In this document: positions 10,155 to 20,502 of the stretch, one piece after another
Layout of the letters: every line of letters begins with the position of its first letter
Numbering within the stretch: the first letter of the stretch is position 1
NCBI GenBank assembly: GCA_930367215.1
Contig: OV884057.1
Span: 247,158,830 to 247,222,829 of the forward strand
Length of the DNA: 64,000 bases
Source of the DNA: Pollenia angustigena
Lineage: Eukaryota > Arthropoda > Insecta > Diptera > Polleniidae
Reading direction: 5' to 3'
Notes under the pieces: generated by a model
What the model was told of the DNA's origin: nothing
Database searches by the model: none
The model's input: only the letters and a program-made list of their open reading frames with translations
Translations under genes and position numbers: made by a program

Positions 10155-13100
10155 TTTGTTGCTTTGTCTTAATTATGTTTATTGTTTTTAAATTTATATT
10201 TCACTTAATTTTTTACTTGATTCTTGTTTCTCGTCTTATAATGGCAATTTAAATGGTTTGCTTCAGAAGGTTTTTGTTGTTTTTTTTTAATAAATCTTTA
10301 ATAAGAGGACATTTAGTAAAGGAAATAAAATTAAAATCAGAAAATAAAGAGAGAAAGAAGAAGAGAGAAAAAAGGAGAAGCTGTAAATTATTGTCAGGGT
10401 TGTAAATTTAGTTTTTACTACTTGTCAAACTCCTAATTTACACGTTATCATACTACATAAGTTTTGTTTTATTCAGTTAATTTAATTATTAGTTGCAATG
10501 AAAGATAAACAAAATATTTTAACTATAATTGGTAAGTATAGGAGTTGTAATAATGTTTTTATTAAACTAATAATTCAACTTTTTTGTGCATTTTGATTTT
10601 ATGTAAATAATGCATTTACAAAATCTGTCTTCCCTCTCTTTTTAACATACCAATATAAATGCGTAAATAGGAAATTGACACTTGTTGTTATTGTGGTCAT
10701 GTGTATACACAGAATCAGCAGTAAGAAAAACTGAATTATTTAGTAAAAGCAAAATTTATTTTATATTCATTAGTTTTCTTCAATATTTTTTCTTTTAACA
10801 CAAGTTTTTTATTTTATACTATTTTTTCATATTTGTGGGTTGTTTTTTTATATGAGTATGTTGGTTATTGTTTATTTCATTTGCATTAATATAATATTCT
10901 AGATTTTATAACAAAAGCTAAGTGTAGCTTTTTTGTTTTTTATAAGTTTTGCTTTTTTCTCACATTCTCTTTATTATTTTTTTATTCGTTTCGCAATTCA
11001 TGAGATGTTAATTTAATCAAAATGGCCACTTGTTTATGAAATTTTTGAAAAATAATTTTAATCTAGTTTAAAACACTAGTGCATTTAATACCTTTTTAAA
11101 TGCCGGGTTTGTTAAAACGAAGGGAAAACTATCAGTACATAATTCACTATTATTACAAGTTGCTTTCTTTTTAAATTTTATTTAAGTATTGGATAGCTGT
11201 TTTAAATTTTATCACTGTGCTTTATAAACGCTCAAAATGCTTTTTACTTTTTTATTTTATATCTCTTTAACAATTGCAAATATTTTTCTTGTTGAACACG
11301 TCTTAAATCGTTCGCTTTCTCGTTCAGACTAATATTATTATATATTATTAATTAGTTGTTTCTTCTTATTTCTTTTTCCTCTTCTTTAATAAAACAAAGC
11401 GTTGCCAGCTGTTGGCAAAATTTGGTTGAAATGCTTTTTTAAAACTTGACTACGAAAGCTGTTTTTTCGTCGAAAAATTTTTACTAAAAAGGTTTATTTT
11501 TTATATTAAAAATAAACAAAGTAAGTTTTTTTTTGTGATATGTTATACCGAAAAAATGCAAAACTATGGGTTTAAAACAGTGCTGATGAATAATAAAAAA
11601 TGTTAAACGTTAGTTTATCTTAACGATTTTATTTCCGTTATTTTCTTTGAACACAATAGTATTGTTATGTACTAAATTTTTATATCTAGTATTCTGCCAT
11701 TTTGTATTTTCATACTTTTTATTTCCTCTTCATTTACTCTGAACAGACAGAGTTGCATTTCGGTTAAAAAACTTGAAAAACGATCTACATATATATGTAT
11801 ATGAAATAACATAAATTTATATTATGAAAATTTTTCAAATATTCTAAAATTCTGTTTGATCGTTGGTGGAAAATGCAGGAATTATAATGTTTATGCGATA
11901 TTAAGTTTGTCTACTTTTTTTGCCAATGCTATTTGTAATTATTTTATAAAAATTGGTATTGAACGTAACAACAAAGTCGAAATAATAGTATAAAAATAAA
12001 ATTTAAAATACCGCAAATTGACTATACATATTTCCCAAAAATTTTGGATGTTAAAAATAGACCGATACAATCTATCTTTACATTAAGTGATTATTTAGTT
12101 TTTAGTTGGAGATTTTCCTGAAATAGAGTGATCCCCATATCTTTTGCCCGGAGTTGCCCTACAATCATACTAAATTTTTAGTTTTGGTAATATTGCTGTT
12201 AAATTTAATCCCTGCATCCTTACTTGCTTTAGACCTTTTTTACACTCGGCAAGGTCGGGGTAAGGAAAACAATTTGTACAGACTTTGTTGTTGTCGGCAG
12301 TGTGAAAGGGGTCTTACTTTAATTTAATAGCATTTTGGGTTCGCGTAAAATTTTTTATATTGATGTCGCACTTGACCAAAAAGAGGGTATTAGGATATAA
12401 CCTCAAAAACCTAGAAAACAATTTTTAATTTAACATTAAAGGCATATGAAAACGAATTTTCAAACCACCGTTTCATAATTAAAAAAAAAACAAAATAGTA
12501 CGATATTTTTACAGCGGGTAGACATGAATATTATGTGTCGATTTTTTTCAAAAATTGAAAAAATAAAAAAATTGAGCTAATATCCTCTTTATGATCAAGT
12601 CCGATATGCTTTAAACAGAATAAAAAATCAATAGGTAGGTACCTTAAATAATTGCAGAATACAAACTTTTTTCAATTCCAGGCGATCTTTGTTCGATGCA
12701 TGTATACACTTTATTTTATATATGTAGTTATTTTTCTCCAAGTTAACATAATTGAAATTGATAAATTGATATTGTTAACATTAACATTCCATTTTACCAG
12801 CACTGAAATTAATTTTGAATATTATATTAACTGAGTAAAAGTTTTTTTATGAGAATTCTGTGGTTATATTTCAGCACTTTTTGTTTCCAATCATTATCAG
12901 CACATCATCAAGTAATAACAAACATATTATTATATAGATACATACAATATTTAAATTTACTAAATAAAAATTAAACCTTAAAATTGAATAGGCTTTAATT
13001 TCAATTACATAAATTTTAATAATTTTGCGACAAGTGTTAATTTTTTGAATGTTATATTAATACTAAAATTTTAAACGACTCTTTTAGATTCCGACAGAAC

Positions 13101-14365
13101 ACTGTACGAAATTCTTATCTTAAATAAACGAACAATATATTCCCTAAAAGAGCTATAAATAAGAAATATATTTCACACAACAATAACAAAGGATAAGATC
13201 CTTGGAAAAAAAGAGAACCAAATAAACAGAGAGAAGAAAAGTTGAACTTAGTTTGCTACCTGCTTTATATATTCAACTCCTCAATTTAAGATACGTTTTA
13301 CATTTTGATCCCATTGGTAGATCGCGTAAATATTTTGTGTGTGACTTACAAATTTTACTTGAGAACTAGAACGACCGCTGTCGCTGATTTATTTTTTTAT
13401 TTCAGCCCCATTGAGCAGAAGTCACTTTGAATGAGAAAAATTACTTAAGTTCTTAAGATGGAAAGATCGATTTTCATATGTGAGCGTTTTTTTTTTTTTT
13501 TTTTTGTATGCATGACATTATCATTATAGTCTCTTGGGTTTTACATGCGGAAATATTAGCGGGTTATTCTTTCTCAAAGTGTTCTTTCTTTTATTTATTT
13601 TCCATATTTATCGTGTGTTGACAAAATGTGTGAAATAACGTGGTGTGATGTTTGATGATTCTTATGGGTATTTTTCTTAGTAATATGGAATTTTGTTAAA
13701 TAAAAAAGTCATATGAAGATAATTAATATAGAAGACGTTTTTCCAATTGTCATTGCAATAAAAATAGTAATGAATATTGTTTTGTGTTACGAAATTTTCT
13801 TCTTCATCAAGAATTTCTTATTACTTAAACTTAATCAAATTAATAAAAATTGTAATTGATATGTATGTAATACATACGTACTATGTATGTCATTTTGAAT
13901 TATTCCGCAACAATGTCAGGCTTGCAAAATTAATTTTTTAATTTTTTTTTATAAAATGAAGTCTAGTATTTAGCTAGAAATATACTAATTAATTTTAACT
14001 CTAAACAAGTAGCACCTTTGTTTTTTTTATATATATCAAACTTTCGTATTTAACGTTGGGTTGTCATAGTAGGCCAACTAGTTCATTTTTATGAATATTT
14101 GTAATAGTTTAAAACTAGTTGCTTTATTTACAGTATAAGGACTATAATAAAAGCAAAATTAATTTGACAAGTCCCCTCATTATTTTTTTCATACTTAATT
14201 ATTGTTTTATAGTGTATTTATTTATAGTTCTAAGCACTTATCCCTGGAACCTGAGAGAGGTAATATTATATTACGTATTTATTTTCCTGTCCAACCATGT
14301 TTCAATTTTGTTGAATTCCACTTTTTTTTATATTATAGGAAACTAGCAGAATTTGATGTCTTTAA
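10155..14365. other. intergenic, upstream of cactus
   Basis: This should contain the cactus 5' UTR and promoter, but I cannot place a start site or TATA box with confidence. No protein match is seen on either strand. A weak inverted pair of 'ctcggcaaggtcgggg'-like words lies near 12245-12310, and a poly-T run is near 13490. The rest is A+T-rich sequence without recognised features. Confidence 0.6.
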
Positions 14366-14506
14366 GTCCGGGTTCACACTGTGAAAGTTTTATTGGTTTA
14401 TTGATTTTATTGGTGAGAGGGGAGAAAATAATATCATGTTTTCTTCCCCTCTCACCAAAAAACACAGTCTTTCTGAAAAAAAAACTTTCATAGTGTAAAC
14501 CCAGAA
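14366..14506. mobile_element. 141-bp palindromic MITE
   Basis: The left end GTCCGGGTTCACACTGTGAA and the right end (reverse complement TTCTGGGTTTACACTATGAA) form long inverted repeats, and TAA is duplicated on each side (14363-14365, 14507-14509). The inner part pairs 'ggtgagaggggagaa' with 'ttcttcccctctcacc'. Harbinger-type by target size. Confidence 0.8.
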
Positions 14507-15263
14507 TAACTAAATACTTTTAACAAAAAGAATATGGGAATTTTTCTACTATTTTTTTTTTTAATACGAAAATAATTTGTCAACTCTAAAAACAACCAAA
14601 AATTGGTTTTTGCTGCTACAAAAAAAGTATTAAATCGTTTTTACCAACTTTTTTATTGTTGTTGTTGTATCAAAAAAATCCGGCGTCACGTATAAATCTG
14701 CGCACCCGAAATTAAAATTTTTTTTTTAATAGTAATAAACTAGTCCAAAACCTTACTAGTAACGATTTTAGCTGCAGGGGTATTATGCGTTTGTGCTGAT
14801 GTGTGTAACACTAAATTGATTTATACTCGCTTTATAGTATACCGATCGACTCAGAATCACTTTCTGAGTTGATCTAACGATTTCCGTCCGTCCGGCTGAT
14901 TGTGTGTCCATGTTACATTGTGCGCAAAGTAAATTTGAAAAAAATTTGGTTATCTGTATGTACGTCTCAACGACGAAGGCTATTGAAAGTAGTGAGATTC
15001 GTTCCATAATTTTACATGGCCACCATACAAACTTCTTTCCGGAATAATCTTTGTGCCCATAAGCTAGCTTATTATGTTAAATTTGGCTCAACATAAATCG
15101 TCTTGAAAATTTTTTAAATCGGCTTATATTTGACCATAGCCCCCATTCAACTAGCACTCCTGAAAATATCTTAAAATGCCATAACTTGCTTATAAATGTT
15201 GGTATTGATAATGGTGACGATAACTTTTATAATAGGTGTGTTCATTTACTAAAAAGTGTAACA
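14507..15263. repeat. fragment of common fly repeat
   Basis: Around 14835-15180 the sequence 'ccgatcgactcagaatcac', then 'gatctaacgatttccgtccg', matches other copies in this window near 1950, 36200 and 58450. It is non-coding. The first 300 bp are plain A+T-rich sequence. Confidence 0.6.
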
Positions 15264-15301
15264 TCTATATACATATATAAAATAGGAAGTGTGTATGTAT
15301 G

Positions 15302-15332
<31 letters not shown>

Positions 15333-15983
15333 CGTATTGACTACAAAACGGCTGGGCCGATTTTGATGAAATTTCAGGGAATCTTCAGAATATTCAGGCG
15401 GGTGACACTGTGAAGTCTAATTTTTGATTTTCGGTCTGCGGGCGGAGGGGCGTGGCAAAATCCAATTTTCATATTGCACCACCAATGACATCTATATAAT
15501 TTGGACGATTTTTTCTTTAAAATGATCGCCATGGTCCAATTTAGATTTATACGAAAAGAAAATTTTGCCCCTCCCACTTTTACGCCCACTTTTTTCGTAT
15601 TACCTAAAATCAGAAAACGGCTCCATCGATTTGACTAATTTTTCTTTCAAATGTTCGTATTAATCCATTTTAAGTTTTCATCCAAAGAAAAATTTACTAC
15701 GCCTACTTTTACGCCCACTTTTTCTATTAGGCGCATAACTTGAGAACGGCTAACCGATTTGGACGATTTTTTCTTTAAAATGATTGCCATGGTCCAACTT
15801 AGGTTTTTACGGAAAGAAAATTTCGCCCCGCCCACTTTTTTCGATTTACCTAAAATCAAAAAACGGCTCCATCGATTTGACTAATTTTTCTTTTAAATGT
15901 TCGTATCTTTTTAACGGATTTTAAAAATCGAACGCAAACATTTTTCCTAATTTGGACAGGACAACGTCTGTCGGGTCAGCTAG
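15264..15983 (+). mobile_element. non-autonomous Helitron, INE/DINE type
   Basis: It starts TC after A (TCTATATACATATATAAAAT), is followed by a TATG tandem run (15293-15331) and the words 'aacggctgggccgatttt', and ends with a hairpin (GACAG 15955-15959 pairing with CTGTC 15968-15972), then GGGTCAG and CTAG followed by T. These are the classic 5'-TC, 3'-hairpin-CTRR ends and A/T target of Helitrons. A roughly 255-bp internal direct repeat (about 15509-15660 against 15764-15905) contains 'cggctccatcgatttgacta'. It lacks coding sequence and depends on a Rep/helicase elsewhere. Confidence 0.85.
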
Positions 15984-16488
15984 TTTTATATAAAACCGAA
16001 AAATATGATAGATTTCACACCTAAATCCTGAAAAAATATGTTGTTGTTGAAAATGCCTATATTTATTATTCACCCCTATCGTGAATAACAAGTGGAATTT
16101 TTATTCCCCTCAAAGGGAACAAAGCAATCGTGAATCTCATGTAAAAAAATTTTCCCACTATCAGTTCCAGTAAATGTAAAAAAAGAAAGAAAGATTAAAA
16201 ATCAATGAAATTTTTGTTCAAAAATATACACTTATATATTTTAAAGAAAAGTTAAAATAATAAAGCAAAATATTTAGTATTAGAGGGATAGTTTGATTAC
16301 AACGTTAGTTTTTTGCACTTTTTAAATTTTACGTAGTAAAATATTTTCCAAAATTCTGCCATCACGTCTTACGAAAGCTTCACAAATTCGCAGGTATAAA
16401 AATATTAGAAATCATAATATATATCATACATATTTACATATGTATGATGTTTAAATGCTTTTTTAATACTTCGTTAACTTTTTGCCCG
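15984..16488. other. non-coding, no clear feature
   Basis: Short remains of a 'cacccctatcgtgaat' palindromic repeat occur at 16070-16135. Nothing else is recognised. Confidence 0.6.
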
Positions 16489-16654
16489 TACAAATCCTTT
16501 ATCAATGAAAATATTAATTTTTCAATTTCTAATTATTTTTCGTCATTAGTGTTAAAAATAAGCTTTAAAATGAGATATCATTCATAAAATTTGATGCGGT
16601 GGTATGGGAGATATTTGCAACCGACAAAGAAAAGTGCTTTAGAAATAATATATA
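16489..16654 (-). mobile_element. short Helitron, end-truncated copy
   Basis: This matches the distal part of the 269-bp element that follows it, from 'tatcaatgaaaatattaatt' to 'gctttagaaataatatat'. It lacks the hairpin end and abuts the next copy at 16655. Confidence 0.7.
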
Positions 16655-16923
16655 CTAGATGACCCGTGCGAATATTTCGCACCGTTAGTTGTCATTTTTG
16701 TAACATAAAATGAAAATAATTAATAGAAATTTTAGTAACTTCAATACATTTTAAAATATAATTTTTATCAATGAAAATATTAATTTTTAAATTTCTAATT
16801 ATTTTTCGTCATTAGAGTTAGAAATAAGCTTTAAAATGAGATATCATTCATTAAATTTGATGCGGTGGTATGGGATATATTTGCAACCGACAAAAAAAAG
16901 TGCTTTAGAAATAATATATATGA
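16655..16923 (-). mobile_element. 269-bp non-autonomous Helitron
   Basis: Read on the minus strand it begins TCATATATATTATTTC and ends with a perfect hairpin (GTGCGAA-TAT-TTCGCAC, 16666-16682), then GGGTCAT and CTAG followed by T. These are Helitron termini; there is no target duplication and insertion is between A and T. Complete copies recur at 17896 and 19210. The family is unrelated in sequence to the element at 15264. Confidence 0.8.
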
Positions 16924-17712
16924 TGATGATGATTTTTCTTAAAACCTTTTTAACCGTTAAATATGTATATATTTAAAGACACCGTATTACTACACTTCAT
17001 AAAACAAACAATGCCATGACAATAACGACATTACCAAAATGGCTTTTACAACTTTATATATTATGTGGAATAGCATTACAATTAAGCGACTCTGTTTATC
17101 GCACTTGATCTAACAACTACTGCAAAGTATTGCCAAAACAGCTTTTTACAACTTAATATGCATATTATATATAACTGACTTACATTACAGCCACACGATT
17201 TTTTTTTTTTTCTTGATAGTCTTTTACATATACTGTTTGTCAAAATATGCAAAAATTGGCAGCTGTGACGTAGGCTGCACGCAAGTTGAAAGCAATTTAC
17301 TTTCAAGATGTCATTCAAAAAAAAAATGTATAAAGAGAAACGAAAAATTTGCTCACTAACCTTGAAATCAGCTGTTTTCTTGAACGTAAATTGAAACACT
17401 CACTGGCAAGAGAATTTTAAAGGCAAGTTCGTATCAATTTTTAAAAGTATGAGTGTATTGGTAAAAAAGTGTGAGTGTATTAAAAATTGATAGGCAAAAC
17501 TTGATCGTGTAACCCTCAAGTTAGTAATAAACGGCATTATAGTAAATAGCGGTATTGCCAGAATGGATTTTAATACATGCTATATTATGTAGAACTGCAT
17601 TACTATTAAGCGACCCTGTATTACCACATTTGAACAGTATTATCATGCAGTTCTGTTAAGCGACCCTGTGTTACTACGTTTGAACAGTATTTTCATGCAG
17701 TTCTATTGCAGT
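16924..17712. other. non-coding spacer with MITE relics
   Basis: The phrase 'aagcgaccctgt' and related lines repeat at 17085, 17605 and 17655. At about 17400-17515 the sequence resembles the MITE at 5364 ('gtgagtgtat', 'caagttcg'). No coding sequence is recognised. Confidence 0.5.
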
Positions 17713-17890
17713 TCTATATAAAATACAATTTTTATCAATGAAAATATTAATTTTTCAATTTCTAATTATTTTTCGTCATTAGTGTTAGAAATAAGCTTTA
17801 AAATGAGATATCATTCATTAAATTTGACGCGGTGGTATGGGAGATATTTGCAACCGACAAAAAAAAGTGCTTTAGAAATAATATATATGA
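17713..17890 (-). mobile_element. short Helitron, truncated copy
   Basis: It has the same body as the 269-bp element, from 'atcaatgaaaatattaattt' to 'aataatatatatga', without the hairpin end. It sits five bases from the next copy. Confidence 0.75.
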
Positions 17891-18081
17891 TATGACTAGA
17901 TGACCCGTGCGAATATTTCGCACCGTAGTTTTTATCAATGAAAATATTAATTTTTCAATTTCTAATTATTTTTCATCATTAGTGTTAGAAATAAGCTTTA
18001 AAATGAGATATCATTCATTAAATTCGATGCGGTGGTATGGGAGATATTTGCAACCGACAAAAAAAAGTGCTTTAGAAATTA

Positions 18082-19202
18082 CAGTATTTATCGGATATAA
18101 GAAACTTAAAAATCCAGGAAAAAAGTTTCTTTCTTATATACAACTATTTTATATAAGAAACTTATTTCTTATATAAGTAGCCATGGCCATAAGACTTTCA
18201 TATTTGGTTTTCTGTCTCCTTTTATGTTACATTGTGTCATCACCTGACAATTTTTTGTTATAATAAACGTCAAACTTCATATAAAAAAAAACGCTGACAA
18301 AAATTTTAAAGTTTTTTTTATATGGACTTTGCCGTTTGGTATGACAAAAAATTGTCAGGTGAAGACCCCATGTTTACGTTTCTAACTTTTAAATAATTAT
18401 TGTCTATGTCTTTTGAGTTTTTCACTATTTTAGATAACGTTGAAAGTCCAATATTATATTTTTTTGCAATTTCGATTCTTTTTATACCGTTTTGTATTTC
18501 TTTTAAAATTTTAACTTTTGTTTTTATTGACAAAAAACACAAAGCTTCTTATGAGTACCAGCTCGTTCATCTTAAACTAAATCTTGAGGTCCATAAAACG
18601 CGTTTCGCCTCCACGCAGCGCATGCTTTTATAACCTTACTTGCGTTCTACGTTTCAAGTTACATGCAACGCTTTTTATGCAGCAGCAGCACAAGTAAAAA
18701 TAAAATTTAATTTGTCAAAATCAGCTGATTTGTTCGAACGCTGCTTGTGACGCTTACGAAAGTAGAAAGTAAACCTTCTTTTCGCCTCAAGGCATCTACG
18801 CTTTTGTGCATGTAACTTACTACGTATAACTACACAGATTCTACTTTTTTGACAGCTGCGTATGCTGGGAAAAAGCGAGTAACGCGTGGTGTGGCCCTTC
18901 AGCTTAAAAGTAAAAAAAACTTTGTTCTTGTTGTAAAACTGTCAGAAAACAGAGTTGTCCATGCAAACTACATAAATTCTGTGTTGCCGTTGCAAGTTTC
19001 TTATATAAATTCTTTTTCCATACATTTTGTGATTTTGGTGTTTAAGAAAATTGTTCTTTTATCAGTTTTTTTCTTATAAGCGTTTTTCTTATATGAAACC
19101 TTTTTTGTTAGAAAAATCGCAAAAAAGACATGGTGTTTTTGAAAATGTTTCTTATAAGCGTTTTGTTCTTATATGCGATGTTCTTATATCCGAATAATAC
19201 TG
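18082..19202 (-). mobile_element. degenerate pogo/Tigger element
   Basis: The inverted ends CAGTATTTATCGGATATAAG and, from the right, CAGTATTATTCGGATATAAG are flanked by TA on both sides (18080-18081, 19203-19204), the target of Tc1/mariner-pogo elements. The minus-strand reading frame 18542-18318 encodes a psq/CENP-B-type helix-turn-helix (IKTKVKILKEIQNGIKRIEI, then AKKYNIGLSTLSKIV). The DDE nuclease is missing, so this is a deletion derivative. Related remnants occur at about 20030-20660. Confidence 0.8.
18318..18542 (-). pseudogene. pogo/Tigger transposase N-terminal HTH fragment
   Basis: A 74-residue frame whose residues 3-45 match the CENP-B/Tigger N-terminal DNA-binding helix-turn-helix: KVKILKEIQNG, IEIAKKYNIG, STLSKIVKN. 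The rest of a Tigger transposase, including the CENP-B central domain and DDE catalytic core, is absent. An inverted pair, 'cctgacaattttttgt' at 18242 and 'gacaaaaaattgtcagg' near 18344, sits around its 3' side. It can bind DNA at most; it cannot catalyse transposition. Confidence 0.65.
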
Positions 19203-19209
19203 TATATGA

Positions 19210-19478
19210 CTAGATGACCCGTGCGAATATTTCGCACCGTTAGTTGTCATTTTTGTAACATAAAATGAAAATAATTAATAGAAATTTTAGTAACTTCAAT
19301 ACATTTTAAAATATAATTTTTATCAATGAAAATATTAATTTTTCAATTTCTAATTATTTTTCGTCATTAGTGTTAGAAATAAGCTTTAAAATGAGATATC
19401 ATTCATTAAACTTGATGCGGTGGTATGGGAGATATTTGCAACCGACAAAAAAAAGTGCTTTAGAAATAATATATAAGA
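19210..19478 (-). mobile_element. 269-bp non-autonomous Helitron
   Basis: A full copy with hairpin end CTAG at 19210-19213 and the TC end at 19477-19478 (minus strand). It is nearly identical to the copy at 16655-16923 and directly adjacent, head to tail, to the copy ending at 19209. Confidence 0.8.
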
Positions 19479-20087
19479 TGATTTTAATATAAAGTGAACA
19501 ATTTATTTCTTGTGAAAAATAAAAATTATTTGTGAGTAATTATAATGATTAAGAATACGAAAAAAAGGAAAATAAAACGGGAAAGTGAAGAAAGTTTGTT
19601 CAACGACCGCGGTGTTATAGTCCTCAAACTAAAAGTGGTTGGCTCGTCTTTGCAACGAGCTATGTTGCCGAATGTTTATCTCACAGTTTATTTAAATAAA
19701 TAATGAATTTAAATTAAAAAAATAAATTAAAATACGTTTGAAAGCAAGTTGAAAATAAAGTCATTTTTTAACTTGATAATAATTTCCCCTTTTTGTTGAA
19801 AATGCTATGATTTTCAAATCATTACCAAACGTTTGTCGTATTTGTTGGGTAAATGATTACACAACGAATATGAGGATAATACGAGCTTGTGAATTGGACA
19901 AATATTTGATAAAAAATAAGTTATGGCTTTCAAAACTGTATTGAAAATTCGAAAAAGTTTTTTAAATATTTGAGCTATTAATTTTTACTACATTATTATC
20001 TTCTCTGAATCAAAAATATTTGTAATATATTAGTTAACGGATATAAGAAACAAGTGTGTTCATACTTGCTTGTACAAAATGTCCAAC
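19479..20087. other. non-coding, no clear feature
   Basis: No gene or element is recognised until 20031, where 'acggatataagaaacaag' resembles a Tigger-family end. Confidence 0.5.
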
Positions 20088-20090
20088 TTA

Positions 20091-20499
20091 GTGCCGGTTC
20101 ACACACGGCAAGTTTGACTCGTCAAGTCTTGAGCTTTAAGTGCTGGTTCACACAGGTCAAGTTTATTTGAACAGTTTTATTTAAATTTTCTTTTGAACTT
20201 GCGTTCACGTTCATGCACAAAATAAATTTTTGTTTTCTTTTCCTTCAACTTTGTAGCTTTTTATTATATTACGGATGAAAAAAGAAAAGCAAAATAAAAA
20301 CTGACTGGTACGGTCAAGTATGTACCCCTTTCCATTCTCTTTACCCCTCTCTCCTAAAAGCTCAGGACTTGAAGAGTCAAACTTGACCTGTGTGAACCAG
20401 CACTAAGGAAAGAAGGGAAAAGAGGATGCCATATATTTTCCCCTCTCTCCTAAAAACTCAAGACTTGACGAGTTAAGCTTGACGTGTGTGAACCGGCAC
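20091..20499. mobile_element. Harbinger-type MITE with nested MITE
   Basis: The outer ends GTGCCGGTTCACACACGGCA and, from the right, GTGCCGGTTCACACACGTCA have a TTA duplication (20088-20090, 20500-20502). A second related MITE is inserted at 20140-20403. The outer copy still carries the 'cccctctctcctaaaa' block typical of the family. Confidence 0.85.
20140..20403. mobile_element. MITE nested in related MITE
   Basis: The inverted ends GTGCTGGTTCACACAGGTCA at left and right match perfectly for at least 20 bp, with TAA duplicated (20137-20139, 20404-20406). Insertion into a relative of the same family shows two transposition rounds. Confidence 0.85.
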
Positions 20500-20502
20500 T
20501 TA

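Larger units (their letters stand above)
17896..19209 (-). mobile_element. short Helitron split by a Tigger element
   Basis: It begins (plus strand) CTAGATGACCCGTGCGAA with the hairpin, carries an internal deletion of about 70 bp compared with the copy at 16655, and is interrupted at a TA dinucleotide by the 18082-19202 element. It resumes for only a few bases and ends GA at 19209, directly against the next copy. Confidence 0.78.

Noticed and set aside
15374..15859. Two minus-strand frames with similar GGAKFSF-containing peptides
   Set aside because: They come from the internal direct repeat of a non-coding Helitron; the similarity is due to the DNA repeat.
17907..18176. 89-codon plus-strand frame
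   Set aside because: It runs across Helitron sequence into the Tigger end, so it has no single origin.
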